NCBI RefSeq assembly: GCF_900497805.2
Contig: NW_020954702.1
Location: 3,666,103-3,730,102 of the forward strand
Direction: 5' to 3'
Source: Vombatus ursinus
Lineage: Eukaryota > Chordata > Mammalia > Diprotodontia > Vombatidae
Length of the DNA: 64,000 nt
In this document: positions 17,691-29,780 of the stretch, piece by piece
How the letters are laid out: every line of letters begins with the position of its first letter
Numbering within the stretch: the first letter of the stretch is position 1
Program-made: the position numbers and the translations under genes
Notes under the pieces: generated by a model
Seen by the model: only the letters and a program-made list of their open reading frames with translations
Told to the model about the DNA's origin: nothing
Database searches by the model: none

Positions 17691-18245
17691 TAGTTAGTGT
17701 AGAACAATGATTAACCAAGTTTTCCTGACTATGTTTCTAAACTTAGCATAAAATTATCAATTTTAAGTTATGGAAGTAATTAATTAGAATTACTACTTCA
17801 GTAACTTTGCCATTCAAGGGATATGCCAGTAAAGTACAAGCTCTGGCATGTAGTACTAAGCTAAAAACCTTGTAATAAGATATTGTGCCTGTCAATATTG
17901 ATTTCATCTGAGGGCTAGACAGGTAAGTTGGAAAAAAAATCACCAGAGAGTTGGCCACAAGGTTATAAATTTTTTCAACCATGGCAACTCTAGAAGAACA
18001 TCTGCTATGGAGAAGAGGGTTTTTGTGACTCATGTCATTTATGAAGAAGTCTAAGGGAAAACTAAAGAGAAACAAATTCCAATGTGTATTGTTTAAGATG
18101 GAGAGGTGTGAGTAGGTTATAATCAGAAGTCAACAGGATCTGCCATATTGGAATCAACCAATCTGATTTGGTACATAGGAAAACTATGCTATAATAAAAA
18201 GAAGCTTATGATAAATAAATATGGGTACTACAAACAAAACAAAAT
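17691..18245. other. intron, nothing recognised
   Basis: AT-rich; the 110-codon minus frame at 17743-18075 has no family resemblance and AT-driven composition. No other signal. Confidence 0.5.
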
Positions 18246-18249
18246 GAGA

Positions 18250-18830
18250 GATTTGAAGAGAAAGAAATCCTATCCACCCAGGGAGAGTCAGAATTTTCAT
18301 CTAGGACATAACATTTGAGCTAGATTTTAAAGAACTGGTAGAATTTGGGCAGGTAAAGATGACAAGGAGAAGGCATTTCACATATAAGGAATGGTGTAGA
18401 TAAAGTTACAAATGACAAAGAATATGAGATGAGTTAATAGAATAATGAGAATTCCAGAGCAGCTGAAACACTGAACACTCAAAGGAGAGTAATATGTAAT
18501 AACAGTTAAGGATAGAATGCCATCAGATAGTATAGATCCTTTAAAGTCACTCTACAGAGTTTGGATTTAGTTGGCAGATATAATTGTCAACTGATACAAA
18601 AAATCGTATATGAGAGTGACACAGTAAGAGATGTTTGTAAAGTAAAATGTTTGTATAAAAAGTTTTTAAAAGTGTGCATGAGAGTGACATGTCAAGATAT
18701 ATTTGCAAAAAAAGATTTATCTGGCAGAAGTGTGATAAATGAATTTGACTGAAGTAATACTGGAACCAATTATCTAGGATAGAAGCAGTAGGAATTTGGA
18801 GAAGCCTTTTGAGATGTATTAGAGACATAG
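18250..18830 (-). mobile_element. probable diverged L2, antisense
   Basis: Phrases such as 'gagctagattttaaagaact', 'gacaaggagaaggcatttc' and 'gaatgccatcagatagt' fit the reverse complement of an L2 3' half. Borders unclear. Confidence 0.4.
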
Positions 18831-19440
18831 AATGAATAAGATTCTCTTATACATAAGTATATGTGTATATTAGGTTAAAATATGTAATATAAAAAAGTTG
18901 ATTCAGCAAAATCTGTTTTATATAGACCTATCCCAGCCTTTAGAAAATAATCTAATGCCTGGGGTTTTGTCTTTCTTTTGTTGGCTTGATTACAGTATTC
19001 AAAGTCCACCTTCACAGATGGGTAAACATTAATAATAATAATATGATAATAATGATACAGCTATTCTCACCTATGAAAATGCCGGCTAATTTTTGTCTCA
19101 TATAATTCAATTCATAAGGTTAAGATTGGTTGTCTTCTGGTAACCTGTAATAATATATTTAAGTATTAAAGAAAAATGAAGTATCAGCTTGGATTGTGAG
19201 TGCTAGTAGATGCAAATATTAATAACATAAAACCTACCCACCAAATATTAGAACACAAGATGCTTTGACACAAATGGCTTTAATATCACTCATTTCCTCT
19301 TATTTTGCTTGTAAACTTATGAATCTTTTTTTCATAGAGTGAAAAGAGGTGGCACTTTGTTTGGAGATTGTAGTAAAGGAACATAGGATAAGTGAACATA
19401 TAATAATAGATTTTGAGTGATGGAGCAAGGGGAATGAAGG
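18831..19440. other. intron, nothing recognised
   Basis: AT-rich with a short (AAT)n tract near 19030. No coding signal. Confidence 0.5.
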
Positions 19441-19444
19441 AGCT

Positions 19445-19665
19445 CCTGAAGGAGACAGTGTGGTTCAGCACAAAAAGCACTGCCTCTGAAGTCAGATTTA
19501 CTAAGTTCAAATACTTTCTGTGGAATTTAACTACTTATACCTTCTTGGGCAGAACGCTCATCCCCCCTGGGTTTCAATTTGCTCATCTATAAAATTAGGG
19601 AGTTAGGCTAGATGATCTCTGTGGTTCCTTTCAGCTCTAGATCTATGATACCATGAGTGATTTCA
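19445..19665 (+). mobile_element. MIR/THER-type SINE, sense
   Basis: Head 'cagtgtggttcagcacaaaa' and 'gaagtcagatttactaagtt', a damaged core, then TTTGCTCATCTATAAAATTA, 'ggctagatgatctctgtgg', and 'tcagctctagatctatgat', typical of the THER-like 3' end. Confidence 0.75.
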
Positions 19666-19829
19666 ATTTTCTTAGTAAAAAATGGAAGAGAAGATTTCTG
19701 TTGAAAGAAAAGATGGTAGAGGTAGTTTCGTAAGCTTGAGGATAGGACCTTTAGAATAGTAGCTAAAGGAAATAGAATAGATAGTTAAGGATTTCCATGC
19801 AGACTTTGGTGGAACTGAGTGCTGATTTC

Positions 19830-20076
19830 ACCATTTTAGAAAGCAATTTGGAACCATACTCCAAAAGTTATTCAACTATGCATACCCTTTGACCTAGTTA
19901 TGACACAATTATGTCCATACCCCCAAAGAGATAAAATAAAAAGGAAAGGGAGTCATATAAACAAAAATTAATTATTTCAATTCTTTTTGTGGTGGCAAAG
20001 AACAAGAAACTAAGAAAGTGCCTATCAACAATTTGGGAATGGCTGCAATAGATAGAAAGATACGTAAATACATACA

Positions 20077-20108
<32 letters not shown>

Positions 20109-20645
20109 CACATAAACAATATACATACCTGTATACACACATACATACATACTCATATATACATATCAATATATGTGTATATATGTATATACATGCACAA
20201 TATTCATTTACATATGTATATATATGATGGGATACTATTGAACTATAAGAAATGATGAAGAGGATGATTTCAGAAAAATCTGGAAAGAATTATGTATGAA
20301 CAGATGCAGAGTCAACTGAGCAGAACCAGAAGAACAATATGTAAAATAACAGCAATATTGTAAAGATAGACAAATTTGAAAGACTAATCAACACAATAAC
20401 CAACCACAAGACCTACCATCTTGAATTTCAGAGGACTCAAAATGAAACATGCTACCCACATCCTGACAGATACATGATTCACTCAGCATACAGATTGAGA
20501 CATATATTTTTGGATATGACCAATGTAGGAATTTATATTGCTATAGTAGATGTGTTCATAAAAGAGGTTTTGTTTTCTTGCTCAAGGAAAGGTGGGACAG
20601 AGAGAATAGAGATCTGAAAATAAAATAAAACTTAATTTTTAAAAT
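19830..20645 (+). mobile_element. older-family L1 3' end, sense, split by a microsatellite
   Basis: ORF2 tail phrases 'agaaagcaatttggaaccat' and 'gcataccctttgacctag' are followed by 'tttttgtggtggcaaagaac', 'gggatactattgaactataa' and the 3' UTR ending GATCTGAAAATAAAATAAAA. A TACA repeat at 20058-20165 interrupts it. Confidence 0.85.
20058..20230. repeat. (TACA)n / (TATG)n microsatellite inside an L1
   Basis: A run of TACA units from about 20067, drifting into CACATA and ATATGTAT units to about 20226. Open frames here (Tyr-Ile-His-Thr repeats) are repeat artefacts. Confidence 0.95.
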
Positions 20646-20649
20646 GAAT

Positions 20650-22180
20650 CTCCATGTAGCAGTAAGATAACTTGTAGTCTAGATTACCTGTTGTAGACTC
20701 AGTTGACATTGAATATTGGTAGAACTTGAATTACTGATGAAAAATGGGACAATGAAATCAAGGGGTAGAAAGCAAGATTAGTTTTATTGGTTAATAACAC
20801 CAAAACAATGAAGGGAAAAAAGTAAGACCAGAGAAAGAATGATGGAATGGAAGAATAAGGAAGAATGAAAGAACTATCGAAGTTATGCACAGGGAAAGAC
20901 AGAAAAAAAAGAAAGCCTATAAGAATTTATGACTATGCCTGTAACACAAATGTGGATAATCATTAGATCTAAGGTATTAGATCTTCTTTTGGGTGTCTGA
21001 TGGAGAGTTAAGCTATAGGGCATGCACTGAAGCTGAAAAGATTTGAACCTAGCTGAAAGGGTTTGAGGAGATTTAAATGTGTATGTTTAATTCCCTACAT
21101 ATGAAGGCAGATGTTGAGGAGAAGAGGAAGGCTGTGAGTCAAGTATTGACTGAAAGGAGGATTGACTTGGAGGTCAGATCATACAAGAAAATTCTGGATA
21201 GGTAATATAGAGAGATGAATTAACTTAAAAAAGAGAAGTTGCTAAATGATGGTTGCAGAAGGTAGATTTAGAAGTGGCAGTGAAGACAAAGGAGTATACC
21301 TCCTCCTTTTCCTAGTCTGGCATTTTGGGACTGATAAAAGTAGATGTAATCAGAATTATAGATGATGGCTAATGATACAGTACCTTCTGGAGAGAAAGTC
21401 AATTTTTAATTAGTGCAATAGTATAGAAAATCTCAAAAGAAGGGATTTAAGATCAAAAGAGTATTATTTCAACATAGTGGAGGATGTAGAAGGCGCAATA
21501 GACAATGAAAAAGAAAAGCAGAGGAGGAAAGGGACTGGAGTGGAATTGAGTTTGTCTGGATGGGAATGAGAATACAGAGAGAAGTAGTAAAGGGACTTTT
21601 TTTCAACCTTGAGAGACTGTAACTGAATCACTGTAATTGGGTGAGTAGGACCTGTGAATTTGAAAGCTCCAGCATTGGGAAAGTTGAATTGATTGGGACA
21701 TCTGCCTCCCAGGGTCCTATGATGGTGGAATGTGAAATTGTTAGAGGTGTGTGTACTCCAAACACTGGGGTACTAAGGATATAAGATGGTGGGAAATTTG
21801 TGTCCAGGATCTGAGTTCCAGGGACTAGACTGAACTTCATGCATTGCACCATAGCTGTGCCTATATTTGAAGATAGTAGGTACAACCAGAAGCTATCTCA
21901 TGTGTCATGTACTCAGTTCTATATCTGAGTCCCCGGATTTTAAAATACCAGGTATTGTGTCTGAAATCTTAGATAAATGACACCATAATTTTGTTTGAGG
22001 TTTTAGAATTTCTGTTTCTGAGTGTGCTATCTTAAGTCTTTGCCCTGGGCTACACTAGGTCTTGGCACCAGATATTTGTTCATGTATCACAAGAAAATTT
22101 ACCTCCAAGAAGACATTTATTAACTGGAAAAACAACAAGAATAGTATTTGTTTAAATACTAATTTAAACAAAATACAAAT
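20650..22180. other. intron, unidentified; perhaps an old repeat around 21000-21900
   Basis: A more G/A-rich stretch (21000-21900) has the look of an old mammalian interspersed repeat, but I could not assign it. No exon seen. Confidence 0.35.
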
Positions 22181-22184
22181 TCCC

Positions 22185-23135
22185 CTGTTTGGCATTTAAA
22201 GCCCTTCCTGATCTGAGTCCAACCTAAATTATCAGACTTGTTTCAAACTAATCTACCTTCCAGTCAAAGTGGCATATATATATATATATATGTATATAAC
22301 TTTATTTTGAATTATCAACAATCACTTCCATAAGCTTTTGAGTTTTAAATTTTTCTCCCCCTCCCTTCCTACCTCCCTCCCCAAGATGGCATACAATGTG
22401 ATATAGGCTATACATATACATTCCTATTAAACATATTTTCACATTAGTGATGTTGTAAGTAAGAATTAGAACCAGTAGGAGGAACTACCAGAAAGAGGAA
22501 ACAAAACACAACAGAAGAAAAAAAATAGCCAATAGTATGCTTCGATCTGCATTCAAACTCCATAGTTCTTTCTTCTTTGTGGATAGCATTTTCCATCACG
22601 AGGCCTTTGGAGGCGTCTTAGATCCTTGTATTGCAGAGAAGGGTTAAGTTTATCAATATTATTCATTGCACAACATGGCTGTTATTGTGTACAATGTTCT
22701 CACTTCACTCAGCATCAGACCATACAAGTCTTTCCAGGTTTTTCTGAAGTTAACCTGTTCATCATTTCTCATAGCACAATAGTATCCCATTGCATTCATA
22801 TATCACAACTTGTTCAGCCATTCCCCAACTGATGGGCATTCTCTCAATTTCTAATTCTTTGAAAGTGGCCTATATATTGTGAAACAAACTATATATTTAG
22901 TCTCTTTTCTCTATGCCCAACTAGTGCCTAAAATGCACTTCTTGCTCATTTCCAACCCTTAGAATCTTTAATTTCTTTCCAAGTCAGATCTCAGATGTTA
23001 TGTCCTTCAAGAAGCCTTCCTTTATCTTCATGGTGGTTCATTCACCTCCTTTTTCCACCCTCCTCTACAATAATGTTTTCTTTATGCAGTATTTTGTACA
23101 GAGCACACACTTAATAAATACTTGTTGAATGTAAT
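22185..23135 (+). mobile_element. L2 LINE 3' end, sense, split by an L1
   Basis: The left part (to about 22280) has TTGGCATTTAAAGCCCTTCC and TGATCTGAGTCCAACC. The right part (from 22862) has 'tcagatctcagatgttatgt', 'caagaagccttcctttat' and the L2 end 'gagcacacacttaataaata' plus CTTGTTGAATG. The two parts read on from one another across the antisense L1. Confidence 0.8.
22281..22861 (-). mobile_element. L1 3' UTR and ORF2 end, antisense, 5' truncated, with target duplication
   Basis: It starts with the reverse of the L1 3' end (ACTTTATTTTGAATTATCAA, AAGCTTTTGAGTTTTAAATT), matching the sense copy that ends near 3850. It continues through 'ctttggaggcgtcttagat' and ends 'tctcaatttctaattctttg'. 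Flanks AAAGTGGCATATATA (22266-22280) and AAAGTGGCCTATATA (22862-22876) differ at one base. Confidence 0.88.
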
Positions 23136-23984
23136 TGAGCTAAGAAGATTTCAAGGCACATTCATTTAGTCATTGTTTTTACTATTTTAAAAAAAATTTT
23201 ATTGATGCCATTTGTTTTTATATCAGTCATTTCTGAAGAGATTCCCACCTCAGTTCTCTCATCCATTGAGCCTTCCCTTGCTACAAAGATCAAGTTCTTC
23301 ATAGTATTCCTTTGGTAGTTTGTTTGCAATCTTATTACAACAGTAAATTAACTTTGTTAGTCTTTTCATTTTTATCATATAGGCATCATCCAGCCATGAG
23401 TGCTGAGCATTCCTCCAATAATTTATTTGTTTGTTTTTATTAAGGAACATTTTTTCTATTGAATATAAAGAAGTATTTTGTATGTGTTGGTGGCTTGATC
23501 CTTGTTGTAACTATTTTGAAAAAGATTTCTCTTTCCATTGTTACCTCTTAGAATTCATTATTATTATATTGAACTGCTGTTAATTTTTATTATTTTGTTG
23601 TCTGCAATTTTGCTAAAGCTACTAATTGCCTCAATTCATTTCTTTGCTCATTCCACAGAATTTTCTAAGTAAACAACCACATCATCTGCAAATAAGGATA
23701 GTTTTATCTCCACATTGCCTTTGATTAAACCTTTAATTTCTTGGTCTTGTTATTGTCATTGCTAGCATTGCTTGACTGATATTAAATAGTCACATTAAGA
23801 GGAGCCATTCTGACTCCATATTAATTGGAAAAGCTTGTGGTGTTTCCTCATTACTATGATTCTTGCATTTGGCTATAGAAAGACTTTTTAATGATTTTTT
23901 TAAAAAAAATCTTCCTTTGACTATACTGCATAGAATTTTTGTTAGCAGAATGAATTTTGTACTTTGTAAGAGACTTTTTTGTTT

Positions 23985-24120
23985 TTTAATTCGATTTTAT
24001 TTTCAGATCAAAATTTTGTCCCTCCTCTTTCCCATTCCCCGACCTATTGGAATGGAAAGAAAAATAAAACCCATCACAAATATGTATACTTATGCAAAAC
24101 AAATTTCCACATTGCCCATG

Positions 24121-24167
<47 letters not shown>

Positions 24168-24178
24168 NNNNNNNNNNA

Positions 24179-24222
<44 letters not shown>

Positions 24223-25072
24223 AAAAGAAAGAAAGAAAAAAGAAAAGAAAAGAAAGAAGGAAGAAAGAAAGAAGGAAGGAAGGAAGAAAGAAAGAAAGAA
24301 AAGGAAGGAAGAAAGAAAGAAAGAAAGAAAAGAAGGAAGAAAGGAAAGAGGGAAAGAAAGAAGGAAGGAAGAGAAATAAAGATGAAAATACTCTTCAGTC
24401 TGCAGTTTTTTAACTGGAGATAGATAGCATGTCTCATCACAAGTCCTTTGATATTGTGGTTGTTTATTGTGTTGATCAGAGTTTCTAAGTTTTTCAAAGT
24501 TGATTATCATTACAACATTGCTGTTGCCATATAAATTATTCTCCTGGTTCTACTTTCTGCACTTTGAATCAGTTCATATTAGTCCTGTTTTTTTTTCCTG
24601 AAACCATTCCTTTCGTTATTTCTTACAGCACAATAGTATCCCATCACATCCATATACCATAACTTTTTAAGCCTTTTCCCCAATTAATGGTCATCATCTC
24701 AGTTTCCAATTCTTTGCCATCAGGGAAAAAAAGTTGCTAGAAATATTTTTGTACATATGGGTCCTTTCCCTTTTTCTTTGATTTCTTTGAGATATGGATC
24801 TAGTAGTGGTATTTCTGGGTCAAGGGTATGTACAGTTTAATAGCTTCTTGTGCATAGTTCTAAATTGCTTTCCAGAATAGTTGGACTAGTTCACAGTTCC
24901 ACCAACCATGCATTAGTGTACTAATTGCCCTACATCTGTCATTTTCCTTTTCTGTTATCTTAGTCAATCTGATAGAGAGAAGTGTTACCTCAAAGTTGTA
25001 TTAATTTGCATCTCTCTATTGTGATTTATAACATTTTTCATATATCTATTGATAGCTTTCTCAAAGATTTTT
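23985..25072 (-). mobile_element. L1 3' part inserted into the ancient L1, antisense
   Basis: It begins TTTTTTAATTCGATTTTATT and has the L1 3' UTR ('tcctctttcccattccccg'), the AAAG repeat, then 'gttgatcagagtttctaag', 'cacaatagtatcccatcac', 'tggtcatcatctcagtttcc' and ORF2 C-terminal sequence to about 25070. Confidence 0.75.
24121..24380. repeat. (GAAA)n / (GGAA)n purine repeat with a 10-N gap
   Basis: About 260 bp of A/G-only sequence. N at 24168-24177 is an assembly gap, so the true length is unknown. It lies within an L1 3' UTR. All long Lys/Glu/Arg or Phe/Ser/Leu frames here are artefacts. Confidence 0.97.
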
Positions 25073-25702
25073 TTTACATCTCATGAAATAATAATATGGT
25101 CTTAGATGTTTGTGTCTTTACTGTAATTAATTATATTGATTATTTTCCTAACATTGAACCATTTCTTACATCCCTGGTGTACATCCAACTTGGTCATAAT
25201 GAATGTTATTTTTTATTTAAAATGTTGTAGTCTGACAGGTTTTACTTAATTTTTAAAAATTATTTTCAATGATGATATTGATCTATAGTTCTCTTTTTCC
25301 TTATCTTTCACTGGTTAGGAGATTATATGTAGTCTTATTGTTGTCACTTGATTATCCCTCTTTCTTATTTTACCACTGAATCCAGTTTCCTTTAGCTGTA
25401 AACAGTATCAAAACATGAGAGAATTGTCTTTGTTGTTTGGTCTTTTCCGGACTGTGCCTTTTTTTTTTGTTTGTTTGTTTCTCTTGGGACTTTCAAAATG
25501 TCAAATGTTCTGCTCTACTCTGTGATTTTTTTTATTGGAAGGATTTTTCTTTTTTATAAAATTCTATCTTCTTCTCATTGATAGACTCAGCTTTGTGGGA
25601 TATGTTATCTTGAGTTTCATCTTCAGCCCACTGACTTTTTCAAATATCCTATTCATTATTTTCTTTTACTTCTCATGGCTAAAGAACAATCATAGGTTAT
25701 TT

Positions 25703-26075
25703 GTTCTTTTTTCTTTGCAATGTAGCTTTTATTTTGTTTTCTTGTCCATTAACATGTATTCATTTTCTCTTCCCACACAACCCCCCCTCATTATTAAAAA
25801 TATTAAATGAAAAAAACTTTAGAAAATCACATACAGATGGCAAAGTTAAACAATATTCAATTTGATCATGTCCAAAAATATGTATCTCATTCTGCACCTT
25901 AAGTCCATCACCACTCTGTTAGGTACTGTAAAGCATTCTTTATTACCAGACTTCAGGAAATTATTATTGTTCATTGGATCAATCAGAGTTCTTAAGTTTT
26001 AATTCACCTAACACATAAGAAAGTTTGCTCTAGTTCCTTATTTTAACATGGTGTGAATCTTTTTTTGTTTCAAGT
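25703..26075 (-). mobile_element. L1 3' UTR, antisense, left end of a composite insertion
   Basis: After the target copy at 25690-25702, a T-rich start leads to TAGCTTTTATTTTGTTTTCT, 'ccaaaaatatgtatctcatt' and 'ggatcaatcagagttctta', all matching L1 3' UTR copies elsewhere in the window. The composite insertion runs to 27830 and includes the RTE piece. Confidence 0.6.
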
Positions 26076-26139
26076 GTTTTTGGTTCTTGTAAACCATTTA
26101 TTTATAGATTTTGCTTTCTATTCCATTTGGGGTATTCAT

Positions 26140-27765
26140 GGAAGAGTACACCTCTGGTATGAGGGCTGCTGAGCCCTTTTTGGTTCTGTTTTTACCTTTA
26201 GTGTCTGCCTGTGAGCCAATTCTCACCTGTGGCTCCTAGAAGATATAGTATATGCAGTGGCTACACCCCTGAGGGTAACCTAGGGCCCTCAGTGCCATCA
26301 GTGAGTTAGGGGATGTCTACACCAAGCTTGTGAAAACTTCATTGATGAAATAATCAGATATGAATAATTTGTTTCAAGAGGCCATGAAGGCAGTGGTCAG
26401 GCACTGTGGAGTGCTTATAGCTTGGGTAGACATTGAAGATGCAAAAGTCATCCACTATATTCCAAGCCATTGCCATTTGTCTTGACTTTTGTCGTGCCAC
26501 TGAACTTCAATGACTCTGGAAGACAGAATGAGGCCAAAGACTTCTGATAACTCAGCTTCACTTATATCCAATTTATGTGTGAGTCAAGAGACGTAATTTT
26601 ACCACTTTTTGCCTACTTCCAAGTCCTGTGGTGATCGGCAAGTGACAAAGCATCGTGTGTGCAGATACACTGAGAGCTACAGTTAAAACCCTGCACACAA
26701 GTAGCCCAGGCTATAGGGTCATTGTGTCACTAGACTGAGCAGCAGTGGGATTCAGCAGCCCCATGGGTGTCTGAGCAGCCTTTTTTAAAGGACCACACTG
26801 CTAGCCTCCTGGCATGAGGAAGGGGCTAGAAAAGATGCCCTAACAATTGTCTGTTTCACCTACCCTAACCCAGGTCTACTTATCGTAGTAGATGGGGATT
26901 CTACTCTGGGTAGAATACTTTTGTATTCTATGTACAAAATCTCAATGTACAAAATCTTTTGTGATGATTCCACTCATCATTGATACATGAAATGTGTGCA
27001 TGCTTATTGACAACATGAAATATAGTAGACCTGAAAGACAAACAGTTATTTTTGTGAAAGAATTCAGCAGTTATCACATCTGAACAGCAGCCCTGAGTGA
27101 AACAAAGCTGGTAAATGTAGGTCAGGTTACCAAAGTTGAGGCTGGATACACATTTTTTCTGTCCTGGTTGTTGCAATGAAGAATACAGTGAAGCTGGCAT
27201 AGGTTTCACAATCAAATCTAATCTAATCAACAAGCATTATATGCCTCCCAAAAGGAGTGAACAACAGATTCATGGCAATGCAATTGTCACTGTCAGGAAA
27301 GTGCCATGCCACCATCATCAGGGCATATACTCCCACCATGATGAATCCTGATGAGATCAAAGAAAAATTTTATGAGGACTTGGAGACCCCCACCATCAAT
27401 GTGCCAAAAGAGGACAAGCTTATAATCCTAGATGACTTTAATGTCAGAGTAGACACAGACTATCAGACATGACAAGGAATTCTTAGGAGAAATGGAGTCA
27501 GAAATGACAACAGCAATGGTCACCTCTGAAGACTTGTGCCTTTGATGATGGCATGCTTGCACAGGTTCTGAATGATGGACAATGCTCTCATGCTTTCTCC
27601 GGTCACTGATGGAGTGAAGCAGGACTGTGTACTTGCTTCCATAATTTTTAACATGATGTTGTTGGATGCCTTGGCAGTATACTTTTCAATAATGTCCACA
27701 TAGAGGAGAGGTTGATGGATACATTGCCTCAGCTAGCTTAGTATTTCTGAGGCTCCAACTTCAGC
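26140..27765 (+). mobile_element. BovB/RTE-clade LINE: 5' region, endonuclease and a piece of RT, broken
   Basis: 26390-26590 carries the marsupial RTE phrase 'tgcaaaagtcatccactat' and 'tgccactgaacttcaatga'. From 26960 the APE-type endonuclease is recognisable in pieces: GIGFTIKSNLINK (27200-27240), MAMQLSLSGKCHATIIRAYT at 27263-27322, NPDEIKEKFYEDLETP, and LIILDDFNVRVDTDYQT (the GDFN catalytic region). Then comes MLAQVLNDGQ, and 'gatggagtgaagcaggactg' (GVKQ). Most of the RT is missing. Several frame breaks; not active. Confidence 0.85.
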
Positions 27766-27843
27766 AGATCCCTAAAACTTCTAGAATTAAGTTGAAAGTT
27801 CTTGGTGATTCAAAACCTTTCACAAATCAGTCATAGGTTATTT

Positions 27844-28026
27844 GTTTTTTTCATTTCTGGGTTTTTTTGTTGTTGTTTTGTTTTGTTTTTGATGAGGCAA
27901 TTGGGGTTAAGTGACTTGCCAAGGGTCACACAGTTAGTAAGTGTCAAGTGTCTGGGGCCGGATTTGAACTCAGGTCCTCCTGACTCTAAGGTCGGTGCCC
28001 TATCCACTATGCCATCTAGCTTCCCC
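27844..28026 (-). mobile_element. tRNA-headed CORE-SINE, antisense, 13-bp target duplication
   Basis: A T-rich left end is followed by the core complement AAGTGACTTGCCAAGGGTCA, the head complement ATTTGAACTCAGGTCCTCCT, and TATCCACTATGCCATCTAGC. It is flanked by TCATAGGTTATTT at 27831-27843 and 28027-28039. On the element strand the site reads TT/AAAT, as expected for L1 endonuclease. Confidence 0.93.
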
Positions 28027-28479
28027 TCATAGGTTATTTAAATTGGAATTCCATCATAGGTAAAGTCTTTTCTCCCAAGTGCTTCTGAAAAAGCTCAATA
28101 TTTTTGGATTTCTGAAATTTTACCATTGCATGAATTGGAATTTTATGTATAGGATTTTGCTTGGGGGTTCATCTGCTAATTTGATTAATCAGGACTGTAT
28201 ATATAAATATTCTAGGCCAATTACTTATGTTGCTGTCTGTATAATGATTTCCAGAATTTTTAGAATTTCCAGAATTTCTCTTTCTTGGGGGAGTTTATGA
28301 TAATCTTCTAGTTGCTTCTGAATATCCTGTCTTCATGATTAGTTTGTCATACTTGTTTAAAATCCAGATGAGTGTGTTTAATGTGATTAAATTAGTAGCC
28401 TATAAATATTACTTTAGAGAGAATCTTCATGGTATGTTCTAAGGTTTTATATCATTTACATTTTCCAATATATCCTCTC

Positions 28480-29780
28480 TCTATTCTATTCCAAAAGAGA
28501 CATCCTTCATAACAAAGAGTAAAATGGGACAATTCAACAAAAACTAACCAAATCAGTTAAGTCTGAAATCGTGTGTATTGTGTGTTCCATACCTATATCC
28601 CTTCCCTGCCAACTTCTGCAAAGAGGAAATATAAATGCATTCTCATCTTTATTTTTGGGTCCAACCTTGGTCATTATAATTTCACAACTTTCAGTTTTCA
28701 TTTATTTCACTGCTGTTCTTTCCATTTACATTTGCAATAGTCCATATGAGTTTTCCTATGATTATCAGCAATCAATATGTTCATTATTTTTTCTAGCACA
28801 ATAATATAACATTACATTTATGGATCATGATTTGTTTGGGCATTGTCCAATTGTTGGACATTTATTTTGATTCCAGATCTTTGCTACTATGAAAAGTGCT
28901 GCTATAAATATTTTGGTGTATATGGGATCTTTTCTTTCTTTCCTTCTTTCTTTTTTCTTTCCTTCTTTCTTTCCTTTTTTTTCATGTGTTTTTTTTTTTC
29001 TTGTCACTGACTGCCTTAGAGTATATGCCTTGCAGTGAGATCTCTGGAGCAAAGGGTAAGGACATTTTAGGCATTCAAGATTTTGTCAATTGGTCAATAA
29101 ACATTTGTTTAATTTATTAGATGCCTAAGCACTGAGGATGCAAGGAAAATCAAAAAATCTCCTCTTCTCTAAAGGAATTTCATTCCAGAATGATTAGATA
29201 AATTCAACTCCACCCTCCAGCCCCCCAAGAGTATTAATGTATCTCTCCACATCTTTTCCAACATTGATTATCATCATCTTTTTTCATGTTTGCCAATTTA
29301 CTGGGTATTTTGATTTGCATTCCTCTTATTAGTGATTTAGAGTAGTCTTTCATAAAATTATAATTCTTTGCCATTTAAAAAAAACTGTTCATATTATATT
29401 GCCACTTGTCCACTGCGGAATGACTTTGGCTCTCATTTATCTGTTAGTTACCTACATGACTTGGATATTAGTCCCTTATCAGAGATATTTTATGCAAAAA
29501 TATTTTTCCTAGTTAATCACTTCTATTATCATAGATGCCTTAGGTTTTTTTTAATCCAAGAGCTTTTCAATTTCACAAAAATTAAATCATATTTTTTATC
29601 TTTTATAATCATGTTGATCCTTTGTTTGGATAAGACTCTCCCCCCCGCCCCCCAGCTGTAGCTGTGAAAGAACTATGTGATATCATATATGTGATATGGT
29701 TCTTTTCCAATTTTAAAAATGAATCTCCAGTGTTATTTCATGAAACTTTCACTTTGTGCACTATTTCTATCTTCTTATTT
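28480..29780 (-). mobile_element. old L1 ORF2 C-terminus, antisense
   Basis: Reverse L1 phrases: 'ttctagcacaataatataac', 'gtccaattgttggacattta', 'gctgctataaatattttggt', then 'tttgatttgcattcctctta', 'ttggatattagtcccttatc' and 'aagagcttttcaatttcac'. A TTTC repeat (about 28930-28984) and an L2 piece (29085-29215) interrupt it. Confidence 0.75.
29085..29215 (-). mobile_element. L2 3' end, antisense, within L1
   Basis: GGTCAATAAACATTTGTTTA, then 'tagatgcctaagcactgag' and 'cttctctaaaggaatttca', the reverse of the L2 terminal sequence. Confidence 0.6.

Larger units (their letters stand above)
23200..25330 (-). mobile_element. ancient L1 ORF2 RT region, antisense, split by a younger L1
   Basis: Left part: reverse complement of the post-FADD and FADD region (ACCACATCATCTGCAAATAA at about 23678, i.e. 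FADDVV) back to about 23980. Right part from about 25076: 'attttcctaacattgaacc', 'tacatccctggtgtacatc', 'ttgatctatagttctcttt', matching the earlier RT motifs. All frames are broken. Confidence 0.75.
25430..28330 (-). mobile_element. ancient L1 ORF1 region, antisense, interrupted by two later insertions
   Basis: Left part 25430-25702: 'ctcagctttgtgggatatgt' and following text resemble the reverse of the ORF1 end (TTTGCTGGGTAGGTGATTC in younger copies). The right part from 28027 ('gttatttaaattgg', 'gaaattttaccattgcat', 'ttccagaatttctctttc') fits the next upstream ORF1 segment. The join is exactly at the duplicated 13-mer described in the neighbouring entries. Highly diverged, so moderate confidence. 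Confidence 0.45.

Noticed and set aside
19898-20227. Tyr-Ile-His-Thr and Cys-Met-Tyr-Val repeat frames
   Set aside because: Translation of the TACA microsatellite.
23863-24510. Long Lys/Glu/Arg and Phe/Leu/Ser open frames
   Set aside because: Produced by the GAAA repeat and by the N gap; not coding.
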